A stretch of 6,186 bases of DNA from Thermaceae bacterium (GCA_027023345.1 JALVVO010000265.1:1-6186), one strand, 5' to 3'. Positions 1 through 5,576 are shown, numbered from the stretch's first letter. The notes: a model not told the origin generated them from the sequence alone. Made by a program: numbers and translations.

Positions 1-232
1 GGTCTGGGGCGCGGTCCTCGGGGCCCTCTTGGGCGCAGTATTCTTCGGACCTTTGGGCATGCTGCTCGGCCCCCTCGCCGGCGCCGCCCTTTTCGAGCTC
101 CTAAGCGGCCGCGCCGCCTTCGAGGCCCTTCGGGCGGGGACGGGCGGCGCCCTGGGGTTCTTCCTCGGCGTGCTCGCCCGTCTCTTCCTGCACGCCGCCG
201 CCGGCGCCTTCGCCTGGAGCCGGATAAGCTAA
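1..232 (+). CDS. DUF456-family membrane protein, C-terminal part
   Basis: The reading frame is open from the left window edge (first full codon at base 2) to a TAA at 230-232, giving 76 visible residues; the start lies outside the window. The visible part is almost wholly hydrophobic and glycine/alanine-rich, with a GALLGAVFFGPLG segment, a GPLAGAALFELLSGR segment and an EALRAGTGGALGFFLG segment. This alternation of glycine-zipper helices with a short polar ELL-x-GR...EALRAG linker matches the C-terminal half of DUF456 integral membrane proteins as I remember them. Their function is not established. A TTG at 29 could be a start but would leave only 67 residues and cut the first glycine-rich repeat, so I treat it as internal. 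The gene ends 13 bases before lgt and is probably in the same transcript. Confidence 0.7.
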   Translation, partial: VWGAVLGALLGAVFFGPLGMLLGPLAGAALFELLSGRAAFEALRAGTGGALGFFLGVLARLFLHAAAGAFAWSRIS

Positions 233-245
233 GCAGGACGCGACC

Positions 246-1085
246 ATGGACCCGATCTTCATCCAAATCGGCCCCCTCACCATCCGCTGGTACGGCCTCC
301 TCTTGACCCTCGCGATCTTCCTCGGCTACCACCTCGCCGAGCGCATCGTCAAAGCCCGCGGCCACGACCCCGAGCAGTTCTCCCGGGCCGCCTTCTGGGC
401 GGTGGTGGCCGGCGTGGTGGGGGCGCGGGCGGTCTACGTGCTCACCAGCTGGCCGGAGTTCGCCGCCGACCCCCTGCGGGCGCTCTACGTCTGGGAAGGG
501 GGGCTCTCCTTCCACGGCGCGATCCTCGGTGGCATCCTCGCCTTCCTCTACTTCTACTGGCGGGAGCGGATCCCCCTTTGGGACTACCTCGACGCCGCCG
601 TGCCCGGGGTCGCGCTCGGCGTCATTGCCGGCCGGATCGGCAACCTGATGAATGGCTCGGACACCGTGGGGCGGCTGACCTCGCTCCCCATCGGATTCAC
701 CTGGCCCGAGTGGGCGACGGGCTTCCCCGGCATCTGCACCGCCACCGGACAGCTCGCCTTCGGCTACTGCCCCGGCGAGGTGGTGCGGGGCCCGGTGCAC
801 CTCGCCCAGATCTACGGGGCGCTGGTCGGGGTGCTCCTCCTCGTCGCCTCCTACTTCTGGCTCCGGGCAAAGAAGCCCCCCGGCTACGTCTTCTGGCAGT
901 TCGTCTTCTGGTACAGCCTGCTCCGCTCGGTGATCGAGGAGCCCTTCCGACTCAACCCGCTCTGGGTGAAGGTCTACGAGAACCCCGAGCTCGGGATCGG
1001 ACTCCTCACCGCCACCCAGCTCATCTCGATCCCGCTTATCCTGCTTTCGGGGTACATGCTCCTTAGGTACCGGGGGCAAGGATGA
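246..1085 (+). CDS. lgt: Prolipoprotein diacylglyceryl transferase
   Basis: Lgt is the inner-membrane enzyme that moves diacylglyceryl from phosphatidylglycerol to the lipobox cysteine of prelipoproteins, the first step of lipoprotein maturation. The 279-residue product has the usual family length and multi-spanning layout. The N-terminal IRWYGLLL segment (about 13-20) is typical. YVWEGGLSFHGA holds His90, matching the essential His of E. coli Lgt. The Lgt signature follows as GRIGNLMNG, with Arg130 and Asn133. The C-terminal LLRSVIEEPFR segment (about 225-235) carries the conserved Arg/Glu residues. The ATG at 246 has an AGGA 7 bases upstream (235-238) and lies 13 bases after the preceding stop. 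The stop overlaps the glmU start as ATGA (1082-1085), so translation is probably coupled. A stretch at about 155-185 between the signature and the next helix contains two cysteines (Cys164 and Cys175); such inserts vary in the family. Confidence 0.97.
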   Translation: MDPIFIQIGPLTIRWYGLLLTLAIFLGYHLAERIVKARGHDPEQFSRAAFWAVVAGVVGARAVYVLTSWPEFAADPLRALYVWEGGLSFHGAILGGILAFLYFYWRERIPLWDYLDAAVPGVALGVIAGRIGNLMNGSDTVGRLTSLPIGFTWPEWATGFPGICTATGQLAFGYCPGEVVRGPVHLAQIYGALVGVLLLVASYFWLRAKKPPGYVFWQFVFWYSLLRSVIEEPFRLNPLWVKVYENPELGIGLLTATQLISIPLILLSGYMLLRYRGQG

Positions 1086-2482
1086 AGCACGCGGTGGTGA
1101 TCCTGGCGGCGGGCAAGGGCAAGCGGATGCGGTCGAAGACGCCCAAGGTGCTGCATCCCCTGCTCGGGCGCCCGATGCTCGCCTACCCGGTGGCGGCAGC
1201 CAAGGAAAGCGGGGCCGAACGGGTGGTGGTGGTCGTCGGCCACGGGGCCGAGGCGGTGAAGGAAGCGCTCAAGGACGCCGAGGTCGTCTTCGTCCACCAG
1301 GAGAAGCCCCTCGGCACCGCCCACGCGCTCGCCCAGGCGGAGCCGGTCCTCGCCGGCTTCGAGGGCGCGGTGGTGGTGACGAGCGGCGACACCCCCCGCC
1401 TCCGCCCGGAGACGATCCGGGCGCTGGTGGGGGCCCTGGAAGCGGCCGGCGGGCGGGGGATGGCGATGCTCACCCTCGAGCTCAAAGACCCCACCGGCTA
1501 CGGCCGGGTGGTGCGCGGCGAGGACGGGCGGGTGGCCCGGATCGTCGAGGAGAAGGACGCGGGGCCCGTGGAGCGGGCGATCCGGGAGGTGAACTCCGGG
1601 GTCTACGCCTTCGACCCGAGCGTCTGGCGGCTCCTGCCTGAGGTCAAGAACGAGAACGCCCAGGGCGAGTACTACCTCCCCGACCTGGTCGCCCTTTACC
1701 TGCGGGAGGGCCTCCCGGTGGCGGCGGTGCCCGCCGAGGACCCGAGCGAGCTCCTCGGCGCCAACGACCGGGCCCAGCTCGCCGCCATCGAGCAGGCGAT
1801 GCTCGACGAACTTAGGGGCCGCTGGATGCGGGAGGGGGTGCGGATGCACCTGCCCGAGACGATCTACCTCGAGCCCGACGTCGAGCTCGCCCCCGACGTG
1901 GTGCTCGAGCCCGGGGTGGTGCTCAAGGGCCGGACCGCGATCGGCGAGGGCGCCCGGATCGGCGCCTACAGCGTGATCGCGGACAGCAAGATCGCCGCCG
2001 GCGCCGAGGTCCGCCCCCACTCGGTGCTCGAGGGCGCCCGCCTCGAGCCCGGCGCGGTGGCCGGCCCCTTCGCCCGGCTCCGGCCCGGGGCGGTGCTCGA
2101 AGCGGGCGCCTTCGTGGGCAACTTCGTCGAGGTCAAGAACACCCGGCTCGGGCAGGGGGTCAAGGCCGGGCACCTCGCCTACCTGGGCGACGCCGAGGTC
2201 GGCGAGGGCACGAACATCGGCGCCGGGGTGATCACCGCCAACTACGACGGCGAGCGAAAGCACCGGACGAAGATCGGCCGCCGCGCCTTCATCGGCTCGA
2301 ACTCGGTGCTGATCGCCCCGGTCGAGGTCGGCGACGAGGGTTTCGTCGCCGGCGGAAGCGCCATCAACCAAGACGTCCCCGCGGGGGCCCTGGCCATCGC
2401 CCGCGCCAAGCAGAAGAACCTCGAGGGCTGGGTTTGGCGCCGCCGGGGGCGGTATCCTGAAAAGGCGGAGGTACGGGAATGA
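1082..2482 (+). CDS. glmU: Bifunctional GlmU: GlcNAc-1-P uridyltransferase / GlcN-1-P acetyltransferase
   Basis: GlmU acetylates glucosamine-1-phosphate and then couples it to UTP, giving UDP-GlcNAc for peptidoglycan. At 466 residues it is full length. The N-terminal nucleotidyltransferase domain (about 1-230) begins with VVILAAGKGKRM, then PKVLHPLLGRPML, Q73 and PLGTAHA (78-79), SGDTP with Asp103 as the expected metal ligand, GYGRVVR (139-144), VEEKDA, N171 in NSGVYAF and N228 in GANDR. A linker helix leads into the left-handed beta-helix hexapeptide repeats (about 255-440). The acetyltransferase site shows KAGHLAYLGDAEVG with catalytic His364, ITANYDG (Asn387, Tyr388), IGSNSVLIAPV and GGSAINQDVP. 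The usual Thr of the GxGTRM loop is Lys14 here. The ATG overlaps the lgt stop, and the gene's own stop overlaps the tatA start. A GGAGGT for tatA lies inside its last codons. Confidence 0.98.
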   Translation: MKHAVVILAAGKGKRMRSKTPKVLHPLLGRPMLAYPVAAAKESGAERVVVVVGHGAEAVKEALKDAEVVFVHQEKPLGTAHALAQAEPVLAGFEGAVVVTSGDTPRLRPETIRALVGALEAAGGRGMAMLTLELKDPTGYGRVVRGEDGRVARIVEEKDAGPVERAIREVNSGVYAFDPSVWRLLPEVKNENAQGEYYLPDLVALYLREGLPVAAVPAEDPSELLGANDRAQLAAIEQAMLDELRGRWMREGVRMHLPETIYLEPDVELAPDVVLEPGVVLKGRTAIGEGARIGAYSVIADSKIAAGAEVRPHSVLEGARLEPGAVAGPFARLRPGAVLEAGAFVGNFVEVKNTRLGQGVKAGHLAYLGDAEVGEGTNIGAGVITANYDGERKHRTKIGRRAFIGSNSVLIAPVEVGDEGFVAGGSAINQDVPAGALAIARAKQKNLEGWVWRRRGRYPEKAEVRE

Positions 2483-2694
2483 ACCTTGGCATGCCGGAAA
2501 TCCTGGTCATCCTGGTGATCGCGCTCCTCCTCTTTGGCCCGAAGAAGCTCCCGGAGCTCGGGCGAAGCCTGGGCCAGTCGATCCGCGAGTTCAAGAAGGG
2601 CGCCTCGGAGATCAAGGAGGAGCTGGAAGCGGTGATCGAGGAGCGTCCCGAAAAGAAGCCCGAGGAGAAGGCCTCGGGCGCGAAGGAGGGCTAG
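2479..2694 (+). CDS. tatA: Twin-arginine translocase subunit TatA
   Basis: TatA oligomerises in the membrane to form the conducting part of the Tat pathway, which exports folded proteins with twin-arginine signal peptides. The 71-residue product has the full TatA layout: a short N-terminus, one membrane helix (about 6-19), the hinge FGPKKLPELG (19-28), an amphipathic helix running to about residue 43 with the FKKG motif, and a short charged tail rich in Glu and Lys. Glu7 at the start of the membrane helix and the GP of the hinge resemble TatB as well as TatA. No separate tatB is seen, so this protein may do both jobs, as in minimal TatAC systems; that is inference. The start is well supported by GGAGGT at 2467-2472, 6 bases before the ATG. 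That start overlaps the glmU stop by four bases, and tatC begins 6 bases after the stop. Confidence 0.96.
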   Translation: MNLGMPEILVILVIALLLFGPKKLPELGRSLGQSIREFKKGASEIKEELEAVIEERPEKKPEEKASGAKEG

Positions 2695-2700
2695 CCGCCG

Positions 2701-3486
2701 GTGGCGGCCCCCGAGCCCCAGGGGGAGCTCAAGGAGGCCCCCCTCGTCGAGCACCTCGAGGAACTCCGCGCCCGCATCCTGAAGGCGCTGCTCTTTTGGG
2801 CGCTGGGCTCGGGGGTGGCCTACACCTTCCGGGTCCCCCTCCTCGCCTGGCTGAAAGCCCCCCTCGACCGCGCCGCCGAGCAAAACGGGGTCCAGGTCAA
2901 CCTGATCGTCCTCGACATCACCGAGCCCTTCATCACCGCCCTGAGGGTGGCGGTCTTCGGCGGGCTCGTGCTCGCGCTTCCCTTCATCGTCTACCAGCTC
3001 TGGGCCTTCGTCGCCCCCGGCCTCTACCCCCACGAGCGCCGGCTCGCGGGCCCCTTCATCCTGATCGCCGGGTTCTCCTTCGCGCTTGGCGTGGCCTTCG
3101 CCTACTACGTCCTCCTGCCCTTCGCCGTGCCGTTCCTGCTCGGCTTCCTCGGTGACGTGGTCACGCCCCAGATCTCGATCGGCCGCTACATCGGCCAGAT
3201 CCTCACCTACATGACGGTAATGGGGCTCCTCTTCGAGATGCCGGTCCTCGCCTACTTCCTGGCCCGGCTCGGGCTCCTCTCCGCAGAGTTCCTCGCCCGG
3301 AACTGGCGGATCGCGGTGGTGGCGGTCATCGCCCTCGCCGCCCTGATCACCCCCACGGTGGACGTGATCAACCTGGCGCTCGTGAGCGTGCCCCTGCTCC
3401 TCCTCTACTGGGTCTCGGTGATCGTGGCCCGGATCGGTGAGCGCGCCCGGATGCGCACGGAAGCGGCCTATGGAAGCACGGATTAA
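2701..3486 (+). CDS. tatC: Twin-arginine translocase receptor subunit TatC
   Basis: TatC is the six-helix membrane receptor that recognises twin-arginine signal peptides and recruits TatA. The 261-residue product has the signature LVEHLEELRARI (15-26) ahead of helix 1. It has FITALRVAVFGGL (77-89) and the highly conserved YQLWAFVAPGLYPHERR (98-114), which includes the Glu needed for signal-peptide binding. LLFEMPVLAYFLARLGLL follows in helix 4 with Glu179. ITPTVDVINLALVSVPLLLLYW (216-237) matches the TPPD...P..LLYE helix 5-6 region. The acidic residue normally found after that last LY appears to be Trp237 here. I chose the GTG start at 2701 because AAGGAGGG (2683-2690) lies 10 bases upstream and no closer in-frame start precedes the HLEELR motif. 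The last 17 bases overlap the following DAHP synthase gene. Confidence 0.96.
   Translation: MAAPEPQGELKEAPLVEHLEELRARILKALLFWALGSGVAYTFRVPLLAWLKAPLDRAAEQNGVQVNLIVLDITEPFITALRVAVFGGLVLALPFIVYQLWAFVAPGLYPHERRLAGPFILIAGFSFALGVAFAYYVLLPFAVPFLLGFLGDVVTPQISIGRYIGQILTYMTVMGLLFEMPVLAYFLARLGLLSAEFLARNWRIAVVAVIALAALITPTVDVINLALVSVPLLLLYWVSVIVARIGERARMRTEAAYGSTD
3459..3463 (+). promoter_or_regulatory. Ribosome binding site deciding the DAHP synthase start
   Basis: GGAAG lies 6 bases before the ATG at 3470, inside the end of tatC. It favours that ATG over the in-frame GTG at 3437, and the protein then begins directly at the chorismate mutase helix, as in B. subtilis AroA(G). Confidence 0.55.
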
Positions 3487-4531
3487 GGAACTCAGAGCGG
3501 AGATCGACCGCATCAACCGGGAGCTCCTTTTGCTCCTTTCGGAACGGGGCCGGATCGCCGCCGAGATCGGCCGCATCCAGACCGAGCTCGGCCTCCCCCA
3601 CTACGACCCGGTCCGCGAGGCCGAGATGCTCGACGACCTGACCCGGGAAAACCCCGGCCCCTTCCCGAGCGAAACGATCAAGCGGCTCTTCAAGGAGATC
3701 TTCAAGGCGAGCCTCGCGCTCGAGGAGGCCGAGGACCAAAAGGTCTTCCTCTACTCGAGGAAGGCCCACCCCGAGCCCACCGTCGTCGAGGCCGGTCCGG
3801 CGACGATCGGGGGGGAGAAGCCGGTGCTGGTCGCCGGCCCCTGCTCCATCGAGAGCGAGGAGCAGATCGAGCAGACCGCCGCCTTCCTGGCGGAGCGCGG
3901 GGTCAAGGTCCTGAGGGGCGGGGCCTACAAGCCCCGGACCAGCCCCTACGCCTTCCAGGGGCTCGGGAGGCGGGGCCTCGAGCTCGGGGCCGCCGCCGCC
4001 CGGCGGCACGGCATGGCCTTCGTCACCGAGGTGATGGACACCCGCGACGTCGAGCCCGTCGCCGAGTACGCCGACATCCTCCAGGTGGGCGCCCGCAACA
4101 TGCAGAACTTCGCCCTGCTACGGGAGGTGGGGCGCTCGGGGCGGCCGGTCTTCTTGAAGCGGGGGATGAGCGCCACCGTCGAGGAGTGGTTCTACGCCGC
4201 CGAGTACATCCTCGCCCAGGGCAACGGCCAGGTCGTCCTGGTGGAGCGGGGGATCCGCACCTTCGAGCGGTGGACCCGGAACACCCTCGACCTCCAGGCG
4301 GCGGTGCTCGCCAAGCAGGAGACCCACCTGCCGGTGATCGTGGACGTCACCCACGCCGCCGGCCGCACCGACCTCTTGGCGCCGATGGCCCGGGCGGCCC
4401 TCGCCGCCGGAGTGGACGGCGTCCACGTCGAGGTCCACCCCAATCCCCTGGTGGCCCTCTCCGACAACCAGCAGCAGCTCGACTTCCCCGGCTTCGAGCG
4501 CTTTTTGGAGGCGATCCGGGACCTGCTCTAG
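3470..4531 (+). CDS. aroF: Bifunctional chorismate mutase (AroQ) / type I-beta DAHP synthase
   Basis: The DAHP synthase domain condenses phosphoenolpyruvate with erythrose-4-phosphate, the first step of the shikimate pathway. The AroQ-type chorismate mutase domain makes prephenate and, in Bacillus-type fusions, also mediates feedback inhibition. The 353-residue protein matches B. subtilis AroA(G) in length and order. Chorismate mutase spans about 1-85 (LRAEIDRINRELL, SERGRIAAEIG, YDPVREAEML, IKRLFKEIF). A linker then leads to the TIM barrel: GPCSIES with Cys125, LRGGAYKPRTSPYAFQG (148-164), GARNMQN (207-213), FLKRG, VERGIRTFE, DVTH with His295, EVHPNP with Glu321, and SDNQQQ with Asp332. Cys, His, Glu and Asp are the expected metal ligands. 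Lys39 of E. coli-type chorismate mutases appears to be Arg35. I prefer the ATG at 3470 because GGAAG lies 6 bases upstream; a GTG at 3437 would add 11 residues unlike the family. The symbol varies (aroF, aroG or aroA by species). Confidence 0.96.
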   Translation: MEARIKELRAEIDRINRELLLLLSERGRIAAEIGRIQTELGLPHYDPVREAEMLDDLTRENPGPFPSETIKRLFKEIFKASLALEEAEDQKVFLYSRKAHPEPTVVEAGPATIGGEKPVLVAGPCSIESEEQIEQTAAFLAERGVKVLRGGAYKPRTSPYAFQGLGRRGLELGAAAARRHGMAFVTEVMDTRDVEPVAEYADILQVGARNMQNFALLREVGRSGRPVFLKRGMSATVEEWFYAAEYILAQGNGQVVLVERGIRTFERWTRNTLDLQAAVLAKQETHLPVIVDVTHAAGRTDLLAPMARAALAAGVDGVHVEVHPNPLVALSDNQQQLDFPGFERFLEAIRDLL

Positions 4532-4550
4532 CGGGTGAGCAGGTCCCGGA
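4515..4550. terminator. Perfect 14-bp inverted repeat across convergent gene ends
   Basis: Bases 4515-4528 (TCCGGGACCTGCTC) are the exact reverse complement of 4537-4550, with an 8-base loop (TAGCGGGT). The hairpin can form in transcripts from either strand. It sits at the meeting point of the convergent DAHP synthase and tetR genes, where a bidirectional terminator is expected. No T-run follows the stem on either strand, so it is not a canonical intrinsic terminator. It may stop transcription inefficiently, protect 3' ends, or separate colliding polymerases. Both arms are coding sequence: the left arm lies in the last codons of the DAHP synthase gene and the right arm in the last codons of tetR. 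Confidence 0.7.
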
Positions 4551-5115
4551 CGGTCTGCCAGACCCGCTCGGGGTCGCTCTCCCGGATCGCCTCGGCGAGG
4601 AGCGGCTGGGTCGCCGCCTGCACCAGTGCGGCCACCGCCGCCGCGAGCTCCTCGGCGGCAAGGTCGCCGCGGATCTCCCCCCGGCGCTGACCCTCCTCGA
4701 CCGCCGCCACTAGCCGGTTCCAGGTGGCGCGGAGGTTCTTCTTGAGCTCGGCCTTGGCCGCCCTCGGCAGGGCGTGCTCGAACTCGGGGGAAAAGAGCAG
4801 CCGCAGCCCGGGGTCCTCCTGGAAGGCCCGCACCCGGTTCACTACGAAGGCCCGCAGCCACCGAAGCGGCTCCCCCTCCTTCGGGGTGGCCGCCTCCAGA
4901 CGGGCGAGCAGCTCCTCGGTGAGGGCGGTGAGGATCGCCCGCTTGCTGGGGTAGTGGCGGAAGATGCCGCCCGGGGAGAGCCCCACCCGGCGGGCGATCT
5001 TCTCGGTCCTGAGCGCCGCGATCCCTTCCTCGAGGCAGATCGCCAGGGCGGCCTCGAGGATCTCCCGGCGGCGCTCGGCGCCGCTACGCCGCGTTCGCGT
5101 AACCCGAAGCTCCAT
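4528..5115 (-). CDS. TetR/AcrR-family transcriptional regulator
   Basis: The 195-residue product is typical of one-component TetR repressors, which bind DNA as dimers and release it on binding a small ligand. The N-terminal DNA-binding domain (about 13-62) reads RRREILEAALAICLEEG, then TEKIARRVGLSPGGIFRHYPSKRAIL. This is the canonical helix-turn-helix (roughly 37-56) with the family's F-x-H-Y-x-S-K end. The all-helical C-terminal ligand and dimer domain (about 63-195) gives no ligand clue. It lies 48 bases downstream of the SPW gene on the same strand and probably shares its promoter. The dyad in that promoter is a likely binding site, implying autoregulation. The ATG at 5115 has no Shine-Dalgarno sequence directly upstream; a GC hairpin occupies that place. 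No other usual start codon lies between the SPW stop and this ATG in frame. Its stop shares CTAG (4528-4531) with the convergent DAHP synthase gene. Confidence 0.93.
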   Translation of the reverse strand: MELRVTRTRRSGAERRREILEAALAICLEEGIAALRTEKIARRVGLSPGGIFRHYPSKRAILTALTEELLARLEAATPKEGEPLRWLRAFVVNRVRAFQEDPGLRLLFSPEFEHALPRAAKAELKKNLRATWNRLVAAVEEGQRRGEIRGDLAAEELAAAVAALVQAATQPLLAEAIRESDPERVWQTVRDLLTR

Positions 5116-5123
5116 AACGACGC

Positions 5124-5147
5124 GGGGCGGGGGGCCACCCCCGCCCC
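5124..5147. other. GC-only hairpin between SPW gene and tetR
   Basis: GGGGCGGGGG (5124-5133) pairs perfectly with CCCCCGCCCC (5138-5147) around a 4-base loop, making a 10-bp all-GC stem in the 48-base gap between the two minus-strand genes. The tetR ATG begins 8 bases beyond it. There is no T-run, so full termination is doubtful. It may act as a partial terminator, a stability element at the 3' end of the SPW message, or a structure that limits tetR translation. The role is inferred; the pairing is seen. Confidence 0.6.
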
Positions 5148-5163
5148 CTTCCCGTCCCCCAGT

Positions 5164-5502
5164 CTACGAGGTCGCCTTGGGCTCGGCCGGCGTGTAGGCC
5201 GCCCAGAGAGCGACGACGGCGATGGCGAGGCTCACGATCCAGAGGTTCCAGGCGGCCGCGGCCACGCCGGTAAAGCCGAAGACCCACGGGGTCAGAAAGC
5301 CGACGATGGCCACCACGAAGTTGACCCAGTCCTCCCAGGTCGCCCGGTCGGAAAGCGCCCAGAGCGCGAAGATCACCACCAACGCGCCGACGATCCAGGC
5401 GCTCCACGCGGCCGCGGAGGTGCCGGTGAAGCCCAGGATCCAGGGGGAGAGGAAGAGCCAGGCACCGAGGATGACGTTCAGCCATTCCAACGTGCTCTTC
5501 AT
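5164..5502 (-). CDS. SPW-repeat integral membrane protein
   Basis: The 112-residue product has two copies of an SPW-family repeat and about four membrane helices. Repeat 1 (about 7-50) has WLNVILGAWLFLSPWILGF with Ser19-Pro20-Trp21. Repeat 2 (about 59-102) has WVNFVVAIVGFLTPWVFGF with Thr71-Pro72-Trp73. Each continues with FTG...AAAW..WIV. The motifs sit exactly 52 residues apart, and the matching DNA segments sit 156 bases apart, so this is an internal duplication without length change. The family is known only as small membrane proteins of unknown function. The ATG at 5502 is well supported by AAGGGAGGTG (5516-5507, minus strand), 4 bases upstream, and by a strong promoter. It is the first gene of a pair with tetR, which suggests that TetR controls it. 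A role in the stress or membrane response to the TetR ligand is only a guess. Confidence 0.9.
   Translation of the reverse strand: MKSTLEWLNVILGAWLFLSPWILGFTGTSAAAWSAWIVGALVVIFALWALSDRATWEDWVNFVVAIVGFLTPWVFGFTGVAAAAWNLWIVSLAIAVVALWAAYTPAEPKATS
5234..5299. repeat. Direct repeat copy A (encodes SPW repeat 2)
   Basis: Bases 5234-5299 match 5390-5455 at an offset of exactly 156 bases with no gaps; I count 50 of 66 identical positions, including a shared GCGGCCGCGG. The 156-base period equals the 52-residue protein repeat. The similarity reflects duplication inside the SPW gene, not a mobile element. Confidence 0.8.
5390..5455. repeat. Direct repeat copy B (encodes SPW repeat 1)
   Basis: This is the partner of the copy at 5234-5299. 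It encodes the first SPW motif region of the membrane protein. The copies have drifted mostly at separate single bases plus one four-base block (5418-5421). Confidence 0.8.
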
Positions 5503-5506
5503 GGCC

Positions 5507-5516
5507 CACCTCCCTT
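5507..5516 (-). promoter_or_regulatory. Strong ribosome binding site of the SPW gene
   Basis: On the minus strand, AAGGGAGGTG ends 4 bases before the ATG at 5502. It is the strongest Shine-Dalgarno match in the right half of the window and fixes the SPW start. It contrasts with tetR and the Fe-S gene, which lack one. Confidence 0.85.
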
Positions 5517-5525
5517 CGCCCCCAG

Positions 5526-5553
5526 TTTATAAGTAATTACTTACTTATGTCAA
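5526..5553 (-). promoter_or_regulatory. Promoter of the SPW-tetR operon
   Basis: On the minus strand, a perfect -35 TTGACA (5553-5548), a 16-bp spacer (5547-5532) and a -10 TATAAA (5531-5526, five of six consensus) precede the SPW gene. Transcription should begin near 5519, giving a leader of only about 17 bases that is largely the ribosome binding site. The AT-rich block stands out sharply from its GC-rich surroundings. Confidence 0.8.
5529..5548. promoter_or_regulatory. Operator-like dyad, probable TetR binding site
   Basis: ATAAGTAA (5529-5536) and TTACTTAT (5541-5548) are exact reverse complements separated by TTAC, giving a 20-bp dyad. A second, overlapping perfect palindrome, TAAGTAATTACTTA, covers 5530-5543. 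The block fills the spacer of the SPW-tetR promoter and touches both its hexamers, so a bound protein would block RNA polymerase. Size, symmetry and position fit a TetR-family operator, and the nearest regulator gene is the TetR gene of the same operon. The pairing is seen; the assignment is inferred. Confidence 0.7.
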
Positions 5554-5576
5554 GCCCGCCCCGGCTGCGCTAAGCT
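5547..5576 (+). promoter_or_regulatory. Possible leaderless promoter of the Fe-S gene
   Basis: A -10-like TAAGCT (TAnnnT form, 5571-5576) ends 8 bases before the ATG at 5585, and ATGTCA (5547-5552, four of six to TTGACA) lies 18 bp further upstream. Transcription could then start at the ATG itself. Leaderless messages are common in Deinococcota, and no clear ribosome binding site precedes this ATG. The -35 overlaps the one on the minus strand and touches the operator-like dyad, so both directions could be controlled together. The hexamer matches are modest. Confidence 0.4.

Noticed and set aside
974..2371. A 465-codon open frame on the minus strand opposite glmU
   Set aside because: It is an antisense shadow of a GC-rich, codon-biased gene: its product is dominated by His, Gly, Asp, Arg, Leu and Pro without domain motifs, while the plus strand is unmistakably GlmU.
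3437..3469. GTG at 3437 as the start of the DAHP synthase gene
   Set aside because: It adds 11 residues with no family counterpart and lengthens the overlap with tatC to 50 bases; the ATG at 3470 has a suitably spaced GGAAG.
2242..3576. A 444-codon open frame on the minus strand opposite glmU, tatA and tatC
   Set aside because: The product is low-complexity (Glu/Asp/Gly/His-rich) and spans four recognised plus-strand genes, including the DAHP synthase start, as expected of antisense frames in high-GC DNA.
4774..5532. A 252-codon plus-strand open frame opposite tetR and the SPW gene
   Set aside because: It has no recognisable domain and a Gly/Pro/Arg/Asp-rich composition, and it runs across two minus-strand genes with clear family motifs and across their promoter.
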